A stretch of DNA of 36,520 nt, taken from positions 1 through 36,520 of IMG/VR virus record IMGVR_UViG_3300027965_000183. The stretch is one strand, 5' to 3'. Source of the DNA: a virus. Under the pieces are notes generated by a model that was not told the DNA's origin, did not search any database, and saw only the letters and a program-made list of their open reading frames with translations. The position numbers and the translations under genes were made by a program. Positions 1 to 8,600 of this stretch are shown in pieces (position 1 is the stretch's first letter; the number at the start of each line of letters is the position of its first letter).

Positions 1-180
1 GGCTACACGTTCAACTGGACTGGCCTGATCGGCGCGACCGGCGGCGCTGGCGTCCGCATCAAGACCTTCCGCATGGAGCACCTGGCTTCTGACCGCGTGG
101 AGATCGACATGGCGCTCGATATGCGAGTGGTCTCGAAGGACTGCGGCTTCTTCTTCAACAACGTCGTCTCGGCGGCGTGA
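1..180 (+). CDS. Major capsid protein, C-terminal fragment (probable)
   Basis: The window opens inside a coding frame that runs for 59 codons to a TGA at 178-180; the start lies off the left edge. The visible tail is a beta-strand-rich stretch with alternating charged and hydrophobic residues, ending in a Cys-Gly-Phe-Phe-Phe patch. Its position just before small head and decoration genes and head-tail joining genes is where siphoviruses keep the major capsid gene, and the sequence resembles the closing strands of such proteins. The call rests mainly on gene order. It could instead be another head protein, and the upstream sequence would decide. Confidence 0.45.
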   Translation, partial: GYTFNWTGLIGATGGAGVRIKTFRMEHLASDRVEIDMALDMRVVSKDCGFFFNNVVSAA

Positions 181-182
181 CC

Positions 183-473
183 ATGTTTCAGAGAAGACCT
201 TCTTGGGCGCAGTTGACCAAGGGCGGCGTGCCGCCGCTCGTCGTACTGCGCCCTCTAACTGGCGGTTTCACGCCTCCGACCGTCGGCGATGACTATCCCG
301 CTCCCGATCTGAATGACAAGTTCCAAGTGACTCGCGCGCGGCAGATGTACGAGCAGCGCAGGATCGGCACGCAAGCCGAGCTGGAGCGCGCACTCGCGAA
401 ATTCCCCAAGCAGGAACCGGCCAAGCCGGGAAAGGAAAGACGTCATGGTCAAAGTGGAAAAAACTCCCGTTAA
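183..473 (+). CDS. Small conserved phage head-region protein, unknown function
   Basis: This encodes about 96 residues beginning MFQRRPSW. A GTG at 177 overlapping the upstream stop is an alternative start that adds two residues. The N-terminal half is rich in Pro, Gly and Thr. The C-terminal half is charged and probably helical (RARQMYEQRRIGTQAELERA), ending in a basic, Lys/Arg-rich tail. There is no signal peptide or membrane segment. Its last 29 bases overlap the start of the next gene. Position after the capsid gene suggests a minor head or assembly role, but I do not recognise a named family. Confidence 0.6.
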   Translation: MFQRRPSWAQLTKGGVPPLVVLRPLTGGFTPPTVGDDYPAPDLNDKFQVTRARQMYEQRRIGTQAELERALAKFPKQEPAKPGKERRHGQSGKNSR

Positions 474-732
474 TGCGCCGGAGTTCCAGAGCGCTGGTCC
501 GCTGCCGAATCTCAAGGGTGTCTATCTCTCGAAGGCGAAGCTGTTCTTCGCGAGTCAACAGACGGGAACAGGCTCGAGCCAGAGCATCGCTCACGGACTG
601 GGAGCGGCGCCAGCCGGCGTGATCTGCGTTCCGACCGATGGCGGCACTGTCACGTACGGCACGCACACTTCGACCAACATCGTCGTGACTGTCACCAGCG
701 GAAAGAAGTTCGACGTGTTGGCGTGGTTGTGA
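445..732 (+). CDS. Putative head decoration/fibre-like protein
   Basis: This 95-residue protein has a short polar N-terminus. Its second half (from about residue 40) is a small beta-rich domain with the pattern GTGSSQSIAHGLGAAP, then alternating Val/Thr strands, ending in a hydrophobic VLAWL. Similar Gly/His/Gly beta motifs occur in small phage head-surface or fibre proteins, so a decoration role is inferred. A purine-rich AAAGGAAAG lies just upstream of the ATG. It overlaps the preceding gene by 29 bases and is followed by another small structural candidate 10 bases later. Function is not certain. Confidence 0.5.
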   Translation: MVKVEKTPVNAPEFQSAGPLPNLKGVYLSKAKLFFASQQTGTGSSQSIAHGLGAAPAGVICVPTDGGTVTYGTHTSTNIVVTVTSGKKFDVLAWL

Positions 733-742
733 GAGCGAGGCC

Positions 743-1090
743 ATGACCCCTACTTCGCTGGGCCGCGTCAACGTGCCGACGCCGGGAACGCCGGTGCATC
801 TCGCCGCCACGCGGACGCCTTGTTGCCGCATCCGCGTGCAGGTGATCGCCGGGCTGACAGGCAAGATGTACTTCGGCACCGCCGGGCTGAACAAGACCAC
901 CTTTGCGGGCGTCATCAAAGAGCTGTGGCCGAACCAGGCCGGCGGCGTCGATGATTCCTACGAGGTGTGGTCGAGCAAGGATGAGGATTCCCTCGATCTG
1001 GCGGATTACTGGATCGACGCCGCCGTGGCGGCTGAAGGGCTGATCGTTTCCTATTGGAACAAACCCTCGTGGACGTATCCGGCTGGTTAG
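743..1090 (+). CDS. Conserved phage structural protein, unknown function
   Basis: This 115-residue protein resembles a small family found beside capsid genes: an early beta-sandwich-like segment with two adjacent Cys (about residues 27-28), a central Gly-rich strand (GKMYFGTAGL), then acidic residues and a Tyr-Trp-Ile-Asp motif, and a closing VSYWNKPSW. No catalytic motif, signal or membrane helix is visible. It begins 10 bases after the preceding stop with a weak GAGCGAGG ribosome site. A head decoration or connector accessory role is inferred from position only. Confidence 0.5.
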   Translation: MTPTSLGRVNVPTPGTPVHLAATRTPCCRIRVQVIAGLTGKMYFGTAGLNKTTFAGVIKELWPNQAGGVDDSYEVWSSKDEDSLDLADYWIDAAVAAEGLIVSYWNKPSWTYPAG

Positions 1091-1094
1091 CGCG

Positions 1095-1412
1095 ATGGCT
1101 TGGCCAGATCTTGTCAATGCGCTCGACGAGGCGTGCCTGAACACGTTCGGTGTGCCGGCGACCTTCACGCCGCAGGATGGCTCGGGCGACCAGCAGATGA
1201 CCGGCATTATCCAGCATCCTGCGATGGCCGAGGATTACGTGCCGGGCAGTGTCCAGGGCACGGCTGTGGTTCGCTTCTTCGTGCGCTTCGCGAAGATCAC
1301 GCCCGCCCCTCAGCGCGGCGACGTGATCACGATCAACGGCATCGTCTACACCGTGCTCGAGGTGGACGCTGACACGCAGGGTGGCGCGGTCCTGAAGCTG
1401 AGAGTGGCGTAA
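1095..1412 (+). CDS. Head-tail joining protein (lambda FII-like head completion)
   Basis: This 105-residue protein has a short N-terminal helix, then a compact beta-barrel ending in a GDVITINGIVYTVLEVDAD strand pair followed by Gly-Gly and a final basic strand. That closing pattern (a 'GD.I...G..Y.V..v..D..G...L.L' layout) is typical of the lambda FII-like head-tail attachment proteins that seal the DNA-filled head and receive the tail. The length and the place between head genes and a tail terminator-like gene fit. The preceding stop is 4 bases upstream, and the TAA is immediately followed by the next ATG. Confidence 0.6.
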   Translation: MAWPDLVNALDEACLNTFGVPATFTPQDGSGDQQMTGIIQHPAMAEDYVPGSVQGTAVVRFFVRFAKITPAPQRGDVITINGIVYTVLEVDADTQGGAVLKLRVA

Positions 1413-1877
1413 ATGCTGAATCCGGCTCCGATCACGGACGCGATCGCCGAAGTGCTTCTTTCGATCCCCGAGCTGAACGCCGCGATGAACGGGCGCATCA
1501 CGGCGTTCCACTACCGGCTCGGCCAGGAATACCGGCTCGCCGAGGCCGTCTACAAAATGGCCGCGCCCTCCGTGCTCGTGGTTTGGGAGGGCACGCGCGG
1601 CGGCAACTTCGACGGCCAGACCATCTGGAAACATCGTTGGGGCATTTACTACCGCATGGGCAACGCGGCGGGGGTGGCCGAGCCGGTCGGTTACGAAGAC
1701 CTATGGTGGATCATCTGCAACCGCCCGCCGGGCGGCAACGGGCCGAACATCCGCCAGATGCAGCTTTATCCGGGCCTGGACATCATGGACACGCCCAGTA
1801 TCGATCACGAACTCGACGAAGATCTGATCGACCGCTTCAAGGGCGTGTTCGTCATCCCGGAGATCGGAGACAACTGA
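1413..1877 (+). CDS. Tail terminator/tail completion-like protein
   Basis: This 154-residue protein starts immediately after the preceding TAA. An N-terminal helix (ITDAIAEVLLSIPELNAAMNG) precedes an alpha/beta core containing SVLVVWEGTRGG, then strand-rich sequence with WKHRWGIYYRMG and a C-terminal DRFKGVFVIPEIGDN. Small alpha/beta proteins at this place in siphovirus genomes (lambda U position) cap the tail tube and bind the head. No catalytic residues are expected. Assignment is by position, size and general fold impression rather than a clear signature. The stop overlaps the next ATG (TGATG). Confidence 0.5.
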   Translation: MLNPAPITDAIAEVLLSIPELNAAMNGRITAFHYRLGQEYRLAEAVYKMAAPSVLVVWEGTRGGNFDGQTIWKHRWGIYYRMGNAAGVAEPVGYEDLWWIICNRPPGGNGPNIRQMQLYPGLDIMDTPSIDHELDEDLIDRFKGVFVIPEIGDN

Positions 1878-2026
1878 TGGACGAACAAGAGTACGCGCCA
1901 GCCCGCGAAACCGTTCGCCTGCGCCATCCGCACACGGGCGACACGCGCGAAGTCGAAGCGACGCCCGAGAAGCTGGTCCCGCTGATGGGACTCGGCTACC
2001 AGCAGGTCAAAGAGGAGAGCGAATAG
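1877..2026 (+). CDS. Very small conserved tail-region protein (49 aa)
   Basis: The ATG at 1877 shares its A with the preceding TGA, and the TAG at 2024-2026 is directly followed by the ATG of the major tail gene. The 49 residues contain VRLRHPHTGDTREVEATPE followed by LVPLMGLGYQQV, a pattern seen in tiny phage proteins lying next to major tail genes. It is acidic at both ends and has no membrane segment. Tight packing on both sides and the conserved-looking core make it likely real despite its size. Function is unknown. Confidence 0.6.
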   Translation: MDEQEYAPARETVRLRHPHTGDTREVEATPEKLVPLMGLGYQQVKEESE

Positions 2027-3040
2027 ATGCCCGCAAGAGTACAGCAATTAATCCTGGGCCTCGGCAAGGCGAAGCAGGCCAACATCTCGACCGCCGCGGC
2101 TTCGTTTATGCGGTTCAAGAAGCTCGACATGGCGCTCACCACGCCCAAGCCGGTCTTCGAAAACGACGCCGCGGAAATCGGGAAAGGCCACGAGTTCATC
2201 ACCCAGACGTTCCCTTCGCATTACGAAGTCGCCAACCGCATCGAAAAATACGCCAGCGCCGAATTCGTCACATGGGCTGTGGCCTACGCTCTGGGCAACA
2301 TTGTGCAGACCGGCTCCGCTGCGCCGTACACCTACACCATCACGCCTATCAACCCGGGCGTCACGCTTGAGCTGCCCTACTTCTCCCTCGTCGAGCAGGT
2401 GGCCGAAGGCGGCGGCAGTGCCATCGACAACCTTTATATAGGCTGCTCCATCGAGGATTTCACTTACCAGTTCAACTACGGCCCCGGCCGCGCGTCCTCA
2501 AAGATGACGGTGAACTGGGTCGGCTCGGGTCTGCTGACCACCCCGAGCGGCGTCACCGTTCCCGCGCTCACCACCGAGAACAATATGCTGGCGGCCTCGA
2601 TGTCGCTCTCGGTGAACGGCGTCGATTACGTGGGCACCAGACGCATTCTTTCCGGCTCGATCGGCTGGAAAAACAACCTGCTGCTGAATGCTGGCTTCTA
2701 TCCCGGCTCGGGCTTGCAGAACGGATTGCAGGTGCGCGGCCGCATGGAGATCGGCGTGCGTGCGCCGACGTTCCAGTTCACCGCGCGCCTGCTGGCCGGG
2801 TCGCCCGAGTACAACACGCTCGTCAATCAGACGACCGGCACGGCGACGCTCAGCGTGCAGCATGACGCGAACAGCTCGGTGACGTTCACCTTCCCGCAGA
2901 TGGCGTTCCAGGTCGCCGAGAACACCGAGGCCGACGGCATTGTGGCTGTGACCGTGACGGGCGCACCGCAGTACAGCAATTCGCAAAACACCGTGATGTC
3001 GGTGACCACGCTTTGCGGTGTGGCGGGCATCGCGCAATGA
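2027..3040 (+). CDS. Major tail (tube) protein
   Basis: This 337-residue, strand-rich protein lacks signal or membrane segments and has many Thr, Ser, Gly and Val residues. It has the two-domain look of siphovirus tail tube proteins, with a long beta-rich C-terminal half ending in an Ig-like stretch (about residues 250-330) that resembles domains decorating tail tubes. It lies between the terminator-like gene and the frameshifted chaperone pair, exactly where lambda has V. It begins with the base after the upstream stop. Many copies would polymerise around the tape measure. Confidence 0.72.
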   Translation: MPARVQQLILGLGKAKQANISTAAASFMRFKKLDMALTTPKPVFENDAAEIGKGHEFITQTFPSHYEVANRIEKYASAEFVTWAVAYALGNIVQTGSAAPYTYTITPINPGVTLELPYFSLVEQVAEGGGSAIDNLYIGCSIEDFTYQFNYGPGRASSKMTVNWVGSGLLTTPSGVTVPALTTENNMLAASMSLSVNGVDYVGTRRILSGSIGWKNNLLLNAGFYPGSGLQNGLQVRGRMEIGVRAPTFQFTARLLAGSPEYNTLVNQTTGTATLSVQHDANSSVTFTFPQMAFQVAENTEADGIVAVTVTGAPQYSNSQNTVMSVTTLCGVAGIAQ

Positions 3041-3051
3041 GAAAGGACACC

Positions 3052-3666
3052 ATGTACGGAAACATTCCCACAGAGGGCATCACCATCCGCGTGCCCAATC
3101 CGCCGAAGACGGCCCAGTTGCGGCTACCGACCAACGACGAAATATTGGATCGGCTCGACCAGCAGAAATCGATCCGGCGCACGATCGGCCGTCGGAAGTC
3201 GCAGACGGAGTTTGTGCCGAACACAAAGGCCGACCTCGATCTGTTCAACCGGATCCGGCTGGACAAGGACGGCCCTGAGTTCGATGAATACGAAGCCGGC
3301 AACGCCATTTCGAAGCTGACCTTCTGCGAGGTGACGGATTGTGAGCGCGCGGGCGACCAGTACCGCATCACGCTGAAGACGCCGTTCGGCTCGACGGTCC
3401 ACTCGCTGAAGATTCCGACGCAACGCGACATCACCGTGTACCGGCGTAGTGTGGTTTCCTCGACCGATCTGCCGCACGGCCAGGAAGAGCTGCGTTACCG
3501 GATCGAGCCGGCTGTCGCTCTCTACGATTCGGTGGTGACCGGGATTGAAGGCTACACCGATGCGTTCAAGCCTACCGATGTCCCGCCGCACCACAAATCG
3601 GCTGTGGTCGTCGAGCTCGTTCAGGCGATCGACGATCTTGATCCGGCGCTGGACCCAAACTCCTGA
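3052..3666 (+). CDS. Tail assembly chaperone, short form (lambda G-like)
   Basis: This 204-residue, charged, partly helical protein lies directly after the major tail gene. The start at 3052 is preferred because AAAGGA sits five bases upstream; an in-frame ATG at 3037 overlapping the previous stop is possible. The last codons read Asp-Pro-Asn-Ser-stop, and the Pro-Asn codons sit inside the slippery heptamer CCCAAAC. Most ribosomes should end here and make this short form. A minority should shift back one base and continue into the downstream frame. Such chaperones coat the tape measure during tail assembly and are absent from the virion. Sequence similarity to lambda G is not obvious; order and the frameshift carry the call. 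Confidence 0.72.
   Translation: MYGNIPTEGITIRVPNPPKTAQLRLPTNDEILDRLDQQKSIRRTIGRRKSQTEFVPNTKADLDLFNRIRLDKDGPEFDEYEAGNAISKLTFCEVTDCERAGDQYRITLKTPFGSTVHSLKIPTQRDITVYRRSVVSSTDLPHGQEELRYRIEPAVALYDSVVTGIEGYTDAFKPTDVPPHHKSAVVVELVQAIDDLDPALDPNS
3654..3660 (+). promoter_or_regulatory. Predicted -1 ribosomal frameshift slippery site, C CCA AAC
   Basis: In the frame of the short chaperone the bases read C-CCA-AAC, the canonical X-XXY-YYZ arrangement for tandem -1 slippage. The zero-frame stop TGA follows at 3664-3666. The -1 frame is open from 3642 to the TAA at 4104-4106 and has no ATG at its beginning. Confidence 0.82.
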
Positions 3667-4106
3667 CCCCGGACGAGTGGCCACACCCGATCCCTCTCCG
3701 GTTGTTGATTTATCGTTCCATCCACTCAGAGGATTTGTGCGATGGCGGCCCGGACGGCGCTCGCGGCTGCCCCCAGGCGAACGACGTTACATGTACCAAG
3801 TGCGGCCGCGTGCACACTGTGGAGGACGCGAACGCTCCCGGCGCGTGCCCGCAGTGCGGCGGCTGGCAGTTCACTGTGAATCGGTGCACGCATTGCAAGC
3901 TGGATGATCTCGATTACGCGCGGACGCACTCGAACGCTGGGCGGTTGTTCGAGCGGCTGCTGGAGCTCGAATTCGATGCGGCCCACTTCAGCATTCCCTG
4001 GAGCGACGTCACCGCGGAAGAGGTCCGCGGGCTTCAGATCCTGAAAGAAGAACGCGACCGCTATCAGCGGGAGCAGATGGAGAAACGAAATGGCGTTCAC
4101 GGCTAA
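3660..4106 (+). CDS. Tail assembly chaperone T extension, made by -1 frameshift (lambda GT-like)
   Basis: This frame should be read as a fusion: codons from 3052 through AAC at 3658-3660, then a one-base step back and CTC at 3660 onward, giving about 351 residues. The extension is open from the slippery site, reads smoothly (LLTPDEWPHPIPLRLL) and has no ATG near its start; only TTG at 3702 or 3705 could start it separately. It holds a zinc-ribbon-like set of Cys pairs (CTKC, CPQC, CTHC) in its first half and a charged helical C-terminus (EERDRYQREQMEKR). In lambda the T part binds the major tail protein while G binds the tape measure. The Cys pairs are an unusual addition. Confidence 0.75.
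   Translation, partial: LLTPDEWPHPIPLRLLIYRSIHSEDLCDGGPDGARGCPQANDVTCTKCGRVHTVEDANAPGACPQCGGWQFTVNRCTHCKLDDLDYARTHSNAGRLFERLLELEFDAAHFSIPWSDVTAEEVRGLQILKEERDRYQREQMEKRNGVHG
3669..3701 (+). promoter_or_regulatory. Possible frameshift-stimulating RNA hairpin
   Basis: Eight bases after the slippery heptamer, CCGGA (3669-3673) can pair with TCCGG (3697-3701). The loop contains the self-complementary octamer GTGGCCAC (3677-3684). The spacing suits a stimulator of -1 slippage. The stem is only five base pairs, so its effect is inferred. Confidence 0.35.
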
Positions 4107-4539
4107 AATTACGCGCGCCCGGTTCGTGCTGGGCCCGTTCACCTCCGAAGAGATGCTGGCGATCGGCAACGTCCTGCGCGATTCCATCGCCGCTCGCATC
4201 GGCAGGGGCATGAACGTGACCGATGCGCCGGCGAAGGCCCTCAAGCCTGGGCGCAATGGTCGGCGCGGTTATCCAGATTACAAGAAGGCGCGCGGGCTAC
4301 AGCCGATCCGCGATTGGTTCTGGACTGGTCGCACCTTGCGATCGCTCAAGGTGAAGAGCGCGAGCGAAAACCAGGCTGTGATCGGATTTGTCGATCCAAA
4401 TGCGGATCGCATCGCGCATGTGAATAATCTACGCGCGAAGCAGTTCGGGGTTTCGCTCAAGGACCGCCAGGCTCTCGGTGCGGCGGTCCTGACGACACTG
4501 CGTAAGGCGCGCGTAGTGCGCGTGGCGAGGGCGGCGTGA
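4090..4539 (+). CDS. Phage tail-region protein, morphogenesis-like
   Basis: This 149-residue, basic protein overlaps the end of the T frame by 17 bases. It opens with a strand then a long helix (FTSEEMLAIGNVLRDSIAAR), has a basic linker (LKPGRNGRRGYPDYKKARG), then DWFWTGRTLRSLKV and a strand with VIGFVDPN. The 'tG.tL.slkv' and 'iGf' spacing recalls virion morphogenesis and tail completion proteins, but the similarity is general. Its position between chaperone and tape measure supports a tail assembly role. The next base after its stop begins the convergent ParA-like gene. Confidence 0.5.
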   Translation: MAFTAKITRARFVLGPFTSEEMLAIGNVLRDSIAARIGRGMNVTDAPAKALKPGRNGRRGYPDYKKARGLQPIRDWFWTGRTLRSLKVKSASENQAVIGFVDPNADRIAHVNNLRAKQFGVSLKDRQALGAAVLTTLRKARVVRVARAA

Positions 4540-5556
4540 TCAGAGTTTCTTAACGAGATTGTCCATTGCAACGAGACAATTTCTCCGGTAGTCATCCTTG
4601 ACCTGAACGCGGTGACCACCGATGTCCTGTTTGCCTGCTTCTAGTTTCGAGAACGGGCAGCCCTTCGCAAATGCCACGACACCCGTAGTCTGGAAGTCGC
4701 GGATATCCACCGCACCGTCTGCCGGCGTCTTGAAGGTGAAGAACTGCGGATTGGTTTTGGCCAGCGCCCGAATATCGCTGTCAATTTCTTGGAGCACCGC
4801 ATAATAGGCCGAGGCGGGCCCCATGTACTGAGTGAGCCGGTTCTTGACTATCATATGCACCTGGGGAAGTGTTCGGTTGTCCTCGGCAAGTTTCGTGCTG
4901 AAGGCGTGCGTGGCGTAAATCGGCGAAGGCAAACGCAGCCCGTAAACGAGCGAAAGCGCATTCTGCACAGCGCGACGCGATGAATCATCCGCCATGACCG
5001 GCAGAATCAACCGGTCCGCTGCCGCCAGTCCAATCTGCGTATATATCGAGAAACTGGGGTTGCAGTCTAGGAAGATCGGATCATATGTATTATCGAGCGG
5101 CGCGAGTAAGTCCCGCACCCAGTCTATGATTGCAATCCACGTCTTCGTGCCCGGAATCTGAGTATTTGAAAGTGTGCTGATGGCATTTGCCTGAAGTTCC
5201 AAAAGGGGGTCGCCGCAAACCAGGTCGATGTTACTCGGCACGCGGTAATTGAACTTCGACGGCGTCGTAATGAAATCGGAGGGATTGATTGCCGGAACAT
5301 TATAAGGCGATGGGAGCCTCATCTGGAAGTATCCTCCGATGCTGCACCTGGGCAACATTCCTTGCCTCGCTAGGAGATGCTTACTGCCCTGTCCGGTGAG
5401 CCCGCCGAGGAATAGTTCGGATAGATTCGCCTGGGGACAGATGTCGATGGCCAAGATCTTCTTTTTCGGGTTGCGCTCGGCGTAGCGACAGATCGCTTGA
5501 AAAGCCAAACTTGTCTTGCCGGTTCCACCTTTGTTGTTCCAGAATGCATACCGCAT
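4540..5556 (-). CDS. ParA-like ATPase, orphan, moron in tail operon
   Basis: This 338-residue soluble protein has a deviant Walker A box at residues 9-15 (KGGTGKT, with the signature first Lys), a Walker A' region (AIDICPQANLSELF) and a Walker B-like FLDCNP, all typical of the ParA/MinD/Soj superfamily that dimerises on ATP. There is no N-terminal DNA-binding domain and no ParB-like partner nearby. AGGAG lies 8 bases before the ATG. It opposes the tail genes, abuts the upstream gene with zero spacing, and is more A/T-rich than its neighbours, so it looks like inserted cargo. Two near-identical palindromes precede it. A role in partition, lysogenic maintenance or defence is possible; none is proven. 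Confidence 0.8.
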   Translation of the reverse strand: MRYAFWNNKGGTGKTSLAFQAICRYAERNPKKKILAIDICPQANLSELFLGGLTGQGSKHLLARQGMLPRCSIGGYFQMRLPSPYNVPAINPSDFITTPSKFNYRVPSNIDLVCGDPLLELQANAISTLSNTQIPGTKTWIAIIDWVRDLLAPLDNTYDPIFLDCNPSFSIYTQIGLAAADRLILPVMADDSSRRAVQNALSLVYGLRLPSPIYATHAFSTKLAEDNRTLPQVHMIVKNRLTQYMGPASAYYAVLQEIDSDIRALAKTNPQFFTFKTPADGAVDIRDFQTTGVVAFAKGCPFSKLEAGKQDIGGHRVQVKDDYRRNCLVAMDNLVKKL

Positions 5557-5571
5557 GCTTGTTTCTCCTGT

Positions 5572-5587
5572 GGACGCTGTGGCGTCC
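5572..5587. promoter_or_regulatory. Operator-like palindrome 1 upstream of the ParA-like gene
   Basis: GGACGCTGTGGCGTCC is a 6+4+6 perfect inverted repeat. It lies between a TATATA -10-like hexamer (5588-5593) and the ribosome site of the ParA-like gene, so a bound protein would block transcription of that gene. Confidence 0.6.
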
Positions 5588-5613
5588 TATATAGACGATA
5601 GCACGGCCTAAAC

Positions 5614-5629
5614 GGACGCAACAGCGTCC
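5614..5629. promoter_or_regulatory. Operator-like palindrome 2 upstream of the ParA-like gene
   Basis: GGACGCAACAGCGTCC is a second 6+4+6 perfect inverted repeat. Its reverse complement matches palindrome 1 at 15 of 16 positions. The two centres are 42 bases apart, close to four turns of B-DNA, placing them on the same helix face. It lies on the upstream side of the presumed promoter, and 26 bases before the tape measure ATG. Confidence 0.6.
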
Positions 5630-5655
5630 TAGCGAGCGTAACTACCACTAACGAC

Positions 5656-8600
5656 ATGGATCAGGAATCCATAGTCCTCGACGTTGACCCCCGCTCTGTC
5701 CTCGCGGCCATAAAGCAGGCCAACACCGCAGTCGAGGGTTGGGAAAAAGGCACGGTCGGCGCGGGCGAGCGCATGCAGAAGTCGCTCGAGCGGATGTCCG
5801 AGATGCTGATCAGGGTGAACGACCGCTCCCGCAGTTCGATGGAGCGGCTCACTCAGTCCATCGAAAAGCAGGCGGCTGCCTACGGCAAAACCGGCGTGGA
5901 CCGCCTGATCGCCGACCGCGACCGGCTCATCAAGAAACTGGGCGATGAGCAAGGGATGGTTGACCGTGTCCGCGCAGCCTACGAGAAGATGATCGCCGTT
6001 GAACAAAACGCAGGGGGGGGCGGCGCGGGTGCGGGCGGCACGGGATTCAGCGCGCGGTATGCCTTCTTCGGAGTTAAAGACCTGATAGAGGGCCGCACCA
6101 AATTCGCAATCGCAGAAGCGGCAAACGAGTTAATGCGGCTTCGAGGGAGCGCGTTGGCGATTGGCGGCGCCATCGCGGGGGTGGCGGCTCTGGGCTTCGC
6201 GGCATACGAGGTCGCGAAGAAGTTGCGTGAAATCCGGGAAGAGCCTGAGCGGATCGCGGCCGAGTTTGCGCGCCTTACGGGCGCAACCAGGACAGCCAAC
6301 GACGAGCTGCGCGCTGCGAACGACCGGCTGGAGAACTCCATCGCAAAACTGGAGCACCGGCCCCAGAACAACCTGAAGCTCGCGATTGACGAGGCGGCGG
6401 TCGCGGCCGACCACCTCTCGGAAAAGATGGACAAAGCCATCCGCTCCTTCGCGGAAGTGGCCATCAAGAACGCGCCGGGAGTGTTCGCCAGCATCCTTGG
6501 CCAAGCCGGCATTGACGATATCGTGAAGCTCGTCCAGGGCAAGTCGGGATATGGCGGTCTGATCGGCGATCTCTACAAAGCGACCTCCGGCGCCGGCGAT
6601 CCCACCAAGGTGCTCGAACAGTATCGCGCGCAAGTGGTGACAATGATCCGGCAATCCGAAATGGCCGAGGCCTACCAGCAAGGCAAGGGTTATGAGGGCG
6701 TGAGCTATGAGGATATCCGCGCCGCCATGACGGGCGCTTTGACGGGACGCGGGAAGCTGCCGCCCGGCCTTCGATTTGAGAATATGCTGTCTGATCAGGG
6801 GACAAGGCTCGAAACTCTGCGCGCGCTCGAGCGGGAGATTGACCTCGTGACCCAGAGCTACAGCCTCGAAAAGAAGAACACCGGCCTCACCGCGCAGGAG
6901 GGCCGGCTCAAGGAGATTGCGAAATCAACCAACGTTACGGAGGAACTGCGCCAGCAGGTGGCTCGGGCGCAGGAAGGCGAGTTGAATGGCTTGGCCCGCA
7001 TCAACGGCGCCTACCAGGAACGATTGCGGCATCTAAAGGAAGAGGGCGAACTCAACACCGTCAACGCGAAACTCGCCGGCGAAATCCGCGATGCAGAGAT
7101 CGCGCGCTTCGAAAAAGAAGAGCAGCGAAAGACTGCCGCCGCCGTGTTTGGCGCGAACACTTCTGTGGGAGAAGCCGGCATTCGATCGAACTATGCGATC
7201 TTCCAGGCCACTCGGAAGGCAAGCGGCGCGGCGTTTGGCGAGGCGGACATCAATGCCGAGTACGACACCGCCATGGCGCTCGCGCAGAAGCAGTTCGACC
7301 TTGCCGCCCAGCATGTTCGCGAACTGCGGGACATGAACGCGACGGACGGAGAGATTCAGCGTGCCCAAATCGAGGCCACGAAGAACTTCGCGTTGGCGGC
7401 TCTCGACGCAGAGACGAAGAAAAGGGTCGAGTTGATCGACCTCGCCAAACAGCAACGGGACGAAGAGTCCAAAACCGCCCGCGCCAACTATGACAACGCC
7501 CGGAGGCTTGGCGATGCCATGGCCACTGAGCAGGAACGCCGGCAACGGGACGTGGCGCAGCGGCAGACCAAGATGGCCGAGGTGCTCAGCTCGAAGACTT
7601 CCGGCGGCCAGATCGCGACGGCGCTAACTGTGGAGCAGTTGCGCATCGCGGCCGCGCAGTCGCAGCATGATCAGGCCATCACGCGAATCGTCCAGGAGAC
7701 CATTGAGGCGCGGAAGCTGCCCGGCGGTACGCCCGAGGAGCAACGGCAACGTGAGGCAGAACTCAACCGGCTGAAGATCGAAGGCCTGAAGTCTGAGGGC
7801 GAGTTGCAGCGTGAGATCGACGACGCGCACGAGGATCGCGTGGTGAAGCTTTTGGAGCTTCAGAAGCGCGAGATGGAAGAGATCCAGAACAAAGCCTCGG
7901 GCCTGTTCCACACGCTGTTCACGAAGCCGCAGGACTTCGGCAAGCAACTCGGCAGCACCGTGAAAGAAGCGGTGCTGAAGCCGATAACGGACGGACTCGG
8001 CGGCCTGGTCGCGAAGGCGATCCATCCTCTGATCTACGGCTCCGACGGCCAGGGCGGGTTCGCGGGCGTATTCCGAGGGATCTTCGGTGGCGAGAAACAA
8101 GACCCGATGAAGATTGCGACGGACCTGAACTCGGCGGTAACGGCGCAAAACTCGGTCGCGCTCGCGTCTCTGACAGCCGTGTTCGCGGCGGCCATGGGAA
8201 TGGGTGGGCCAGCGATCGCCGCCCCGAGTGGCATTCCAAGTGGCATTTCGGTCCCGGCGATCTCGATCCCTGCTCAGACTGGCGGCGTCTCAGGTACCGT
8301 CGGTGCGTCGATTTCCATTCCGGTTGCTGCGGGCGGCGCGGGCGCATCATCTGGTGGCGCCTTGCCGGCGGACGTTCTCAACCTGCCTGCAATGCACTCC
8401 GGTGCGGCCATGAACCCGTTGGGAATGATCCTCGGTGCAAACCAGCGGGGAGGCACCTCGGGCATCTACAGCCTGTTCACGAAAGCTGGCTTCTCGAAGA
8501 TGCTGTCGAATCTGAAGGGGACCGTGTGGAACCAGCAGGCATGGGAAGCCTCCGACAGCAACTTCTGGGGCGGCGTACAAGGCGTTGCAGAGTCGCCCGC

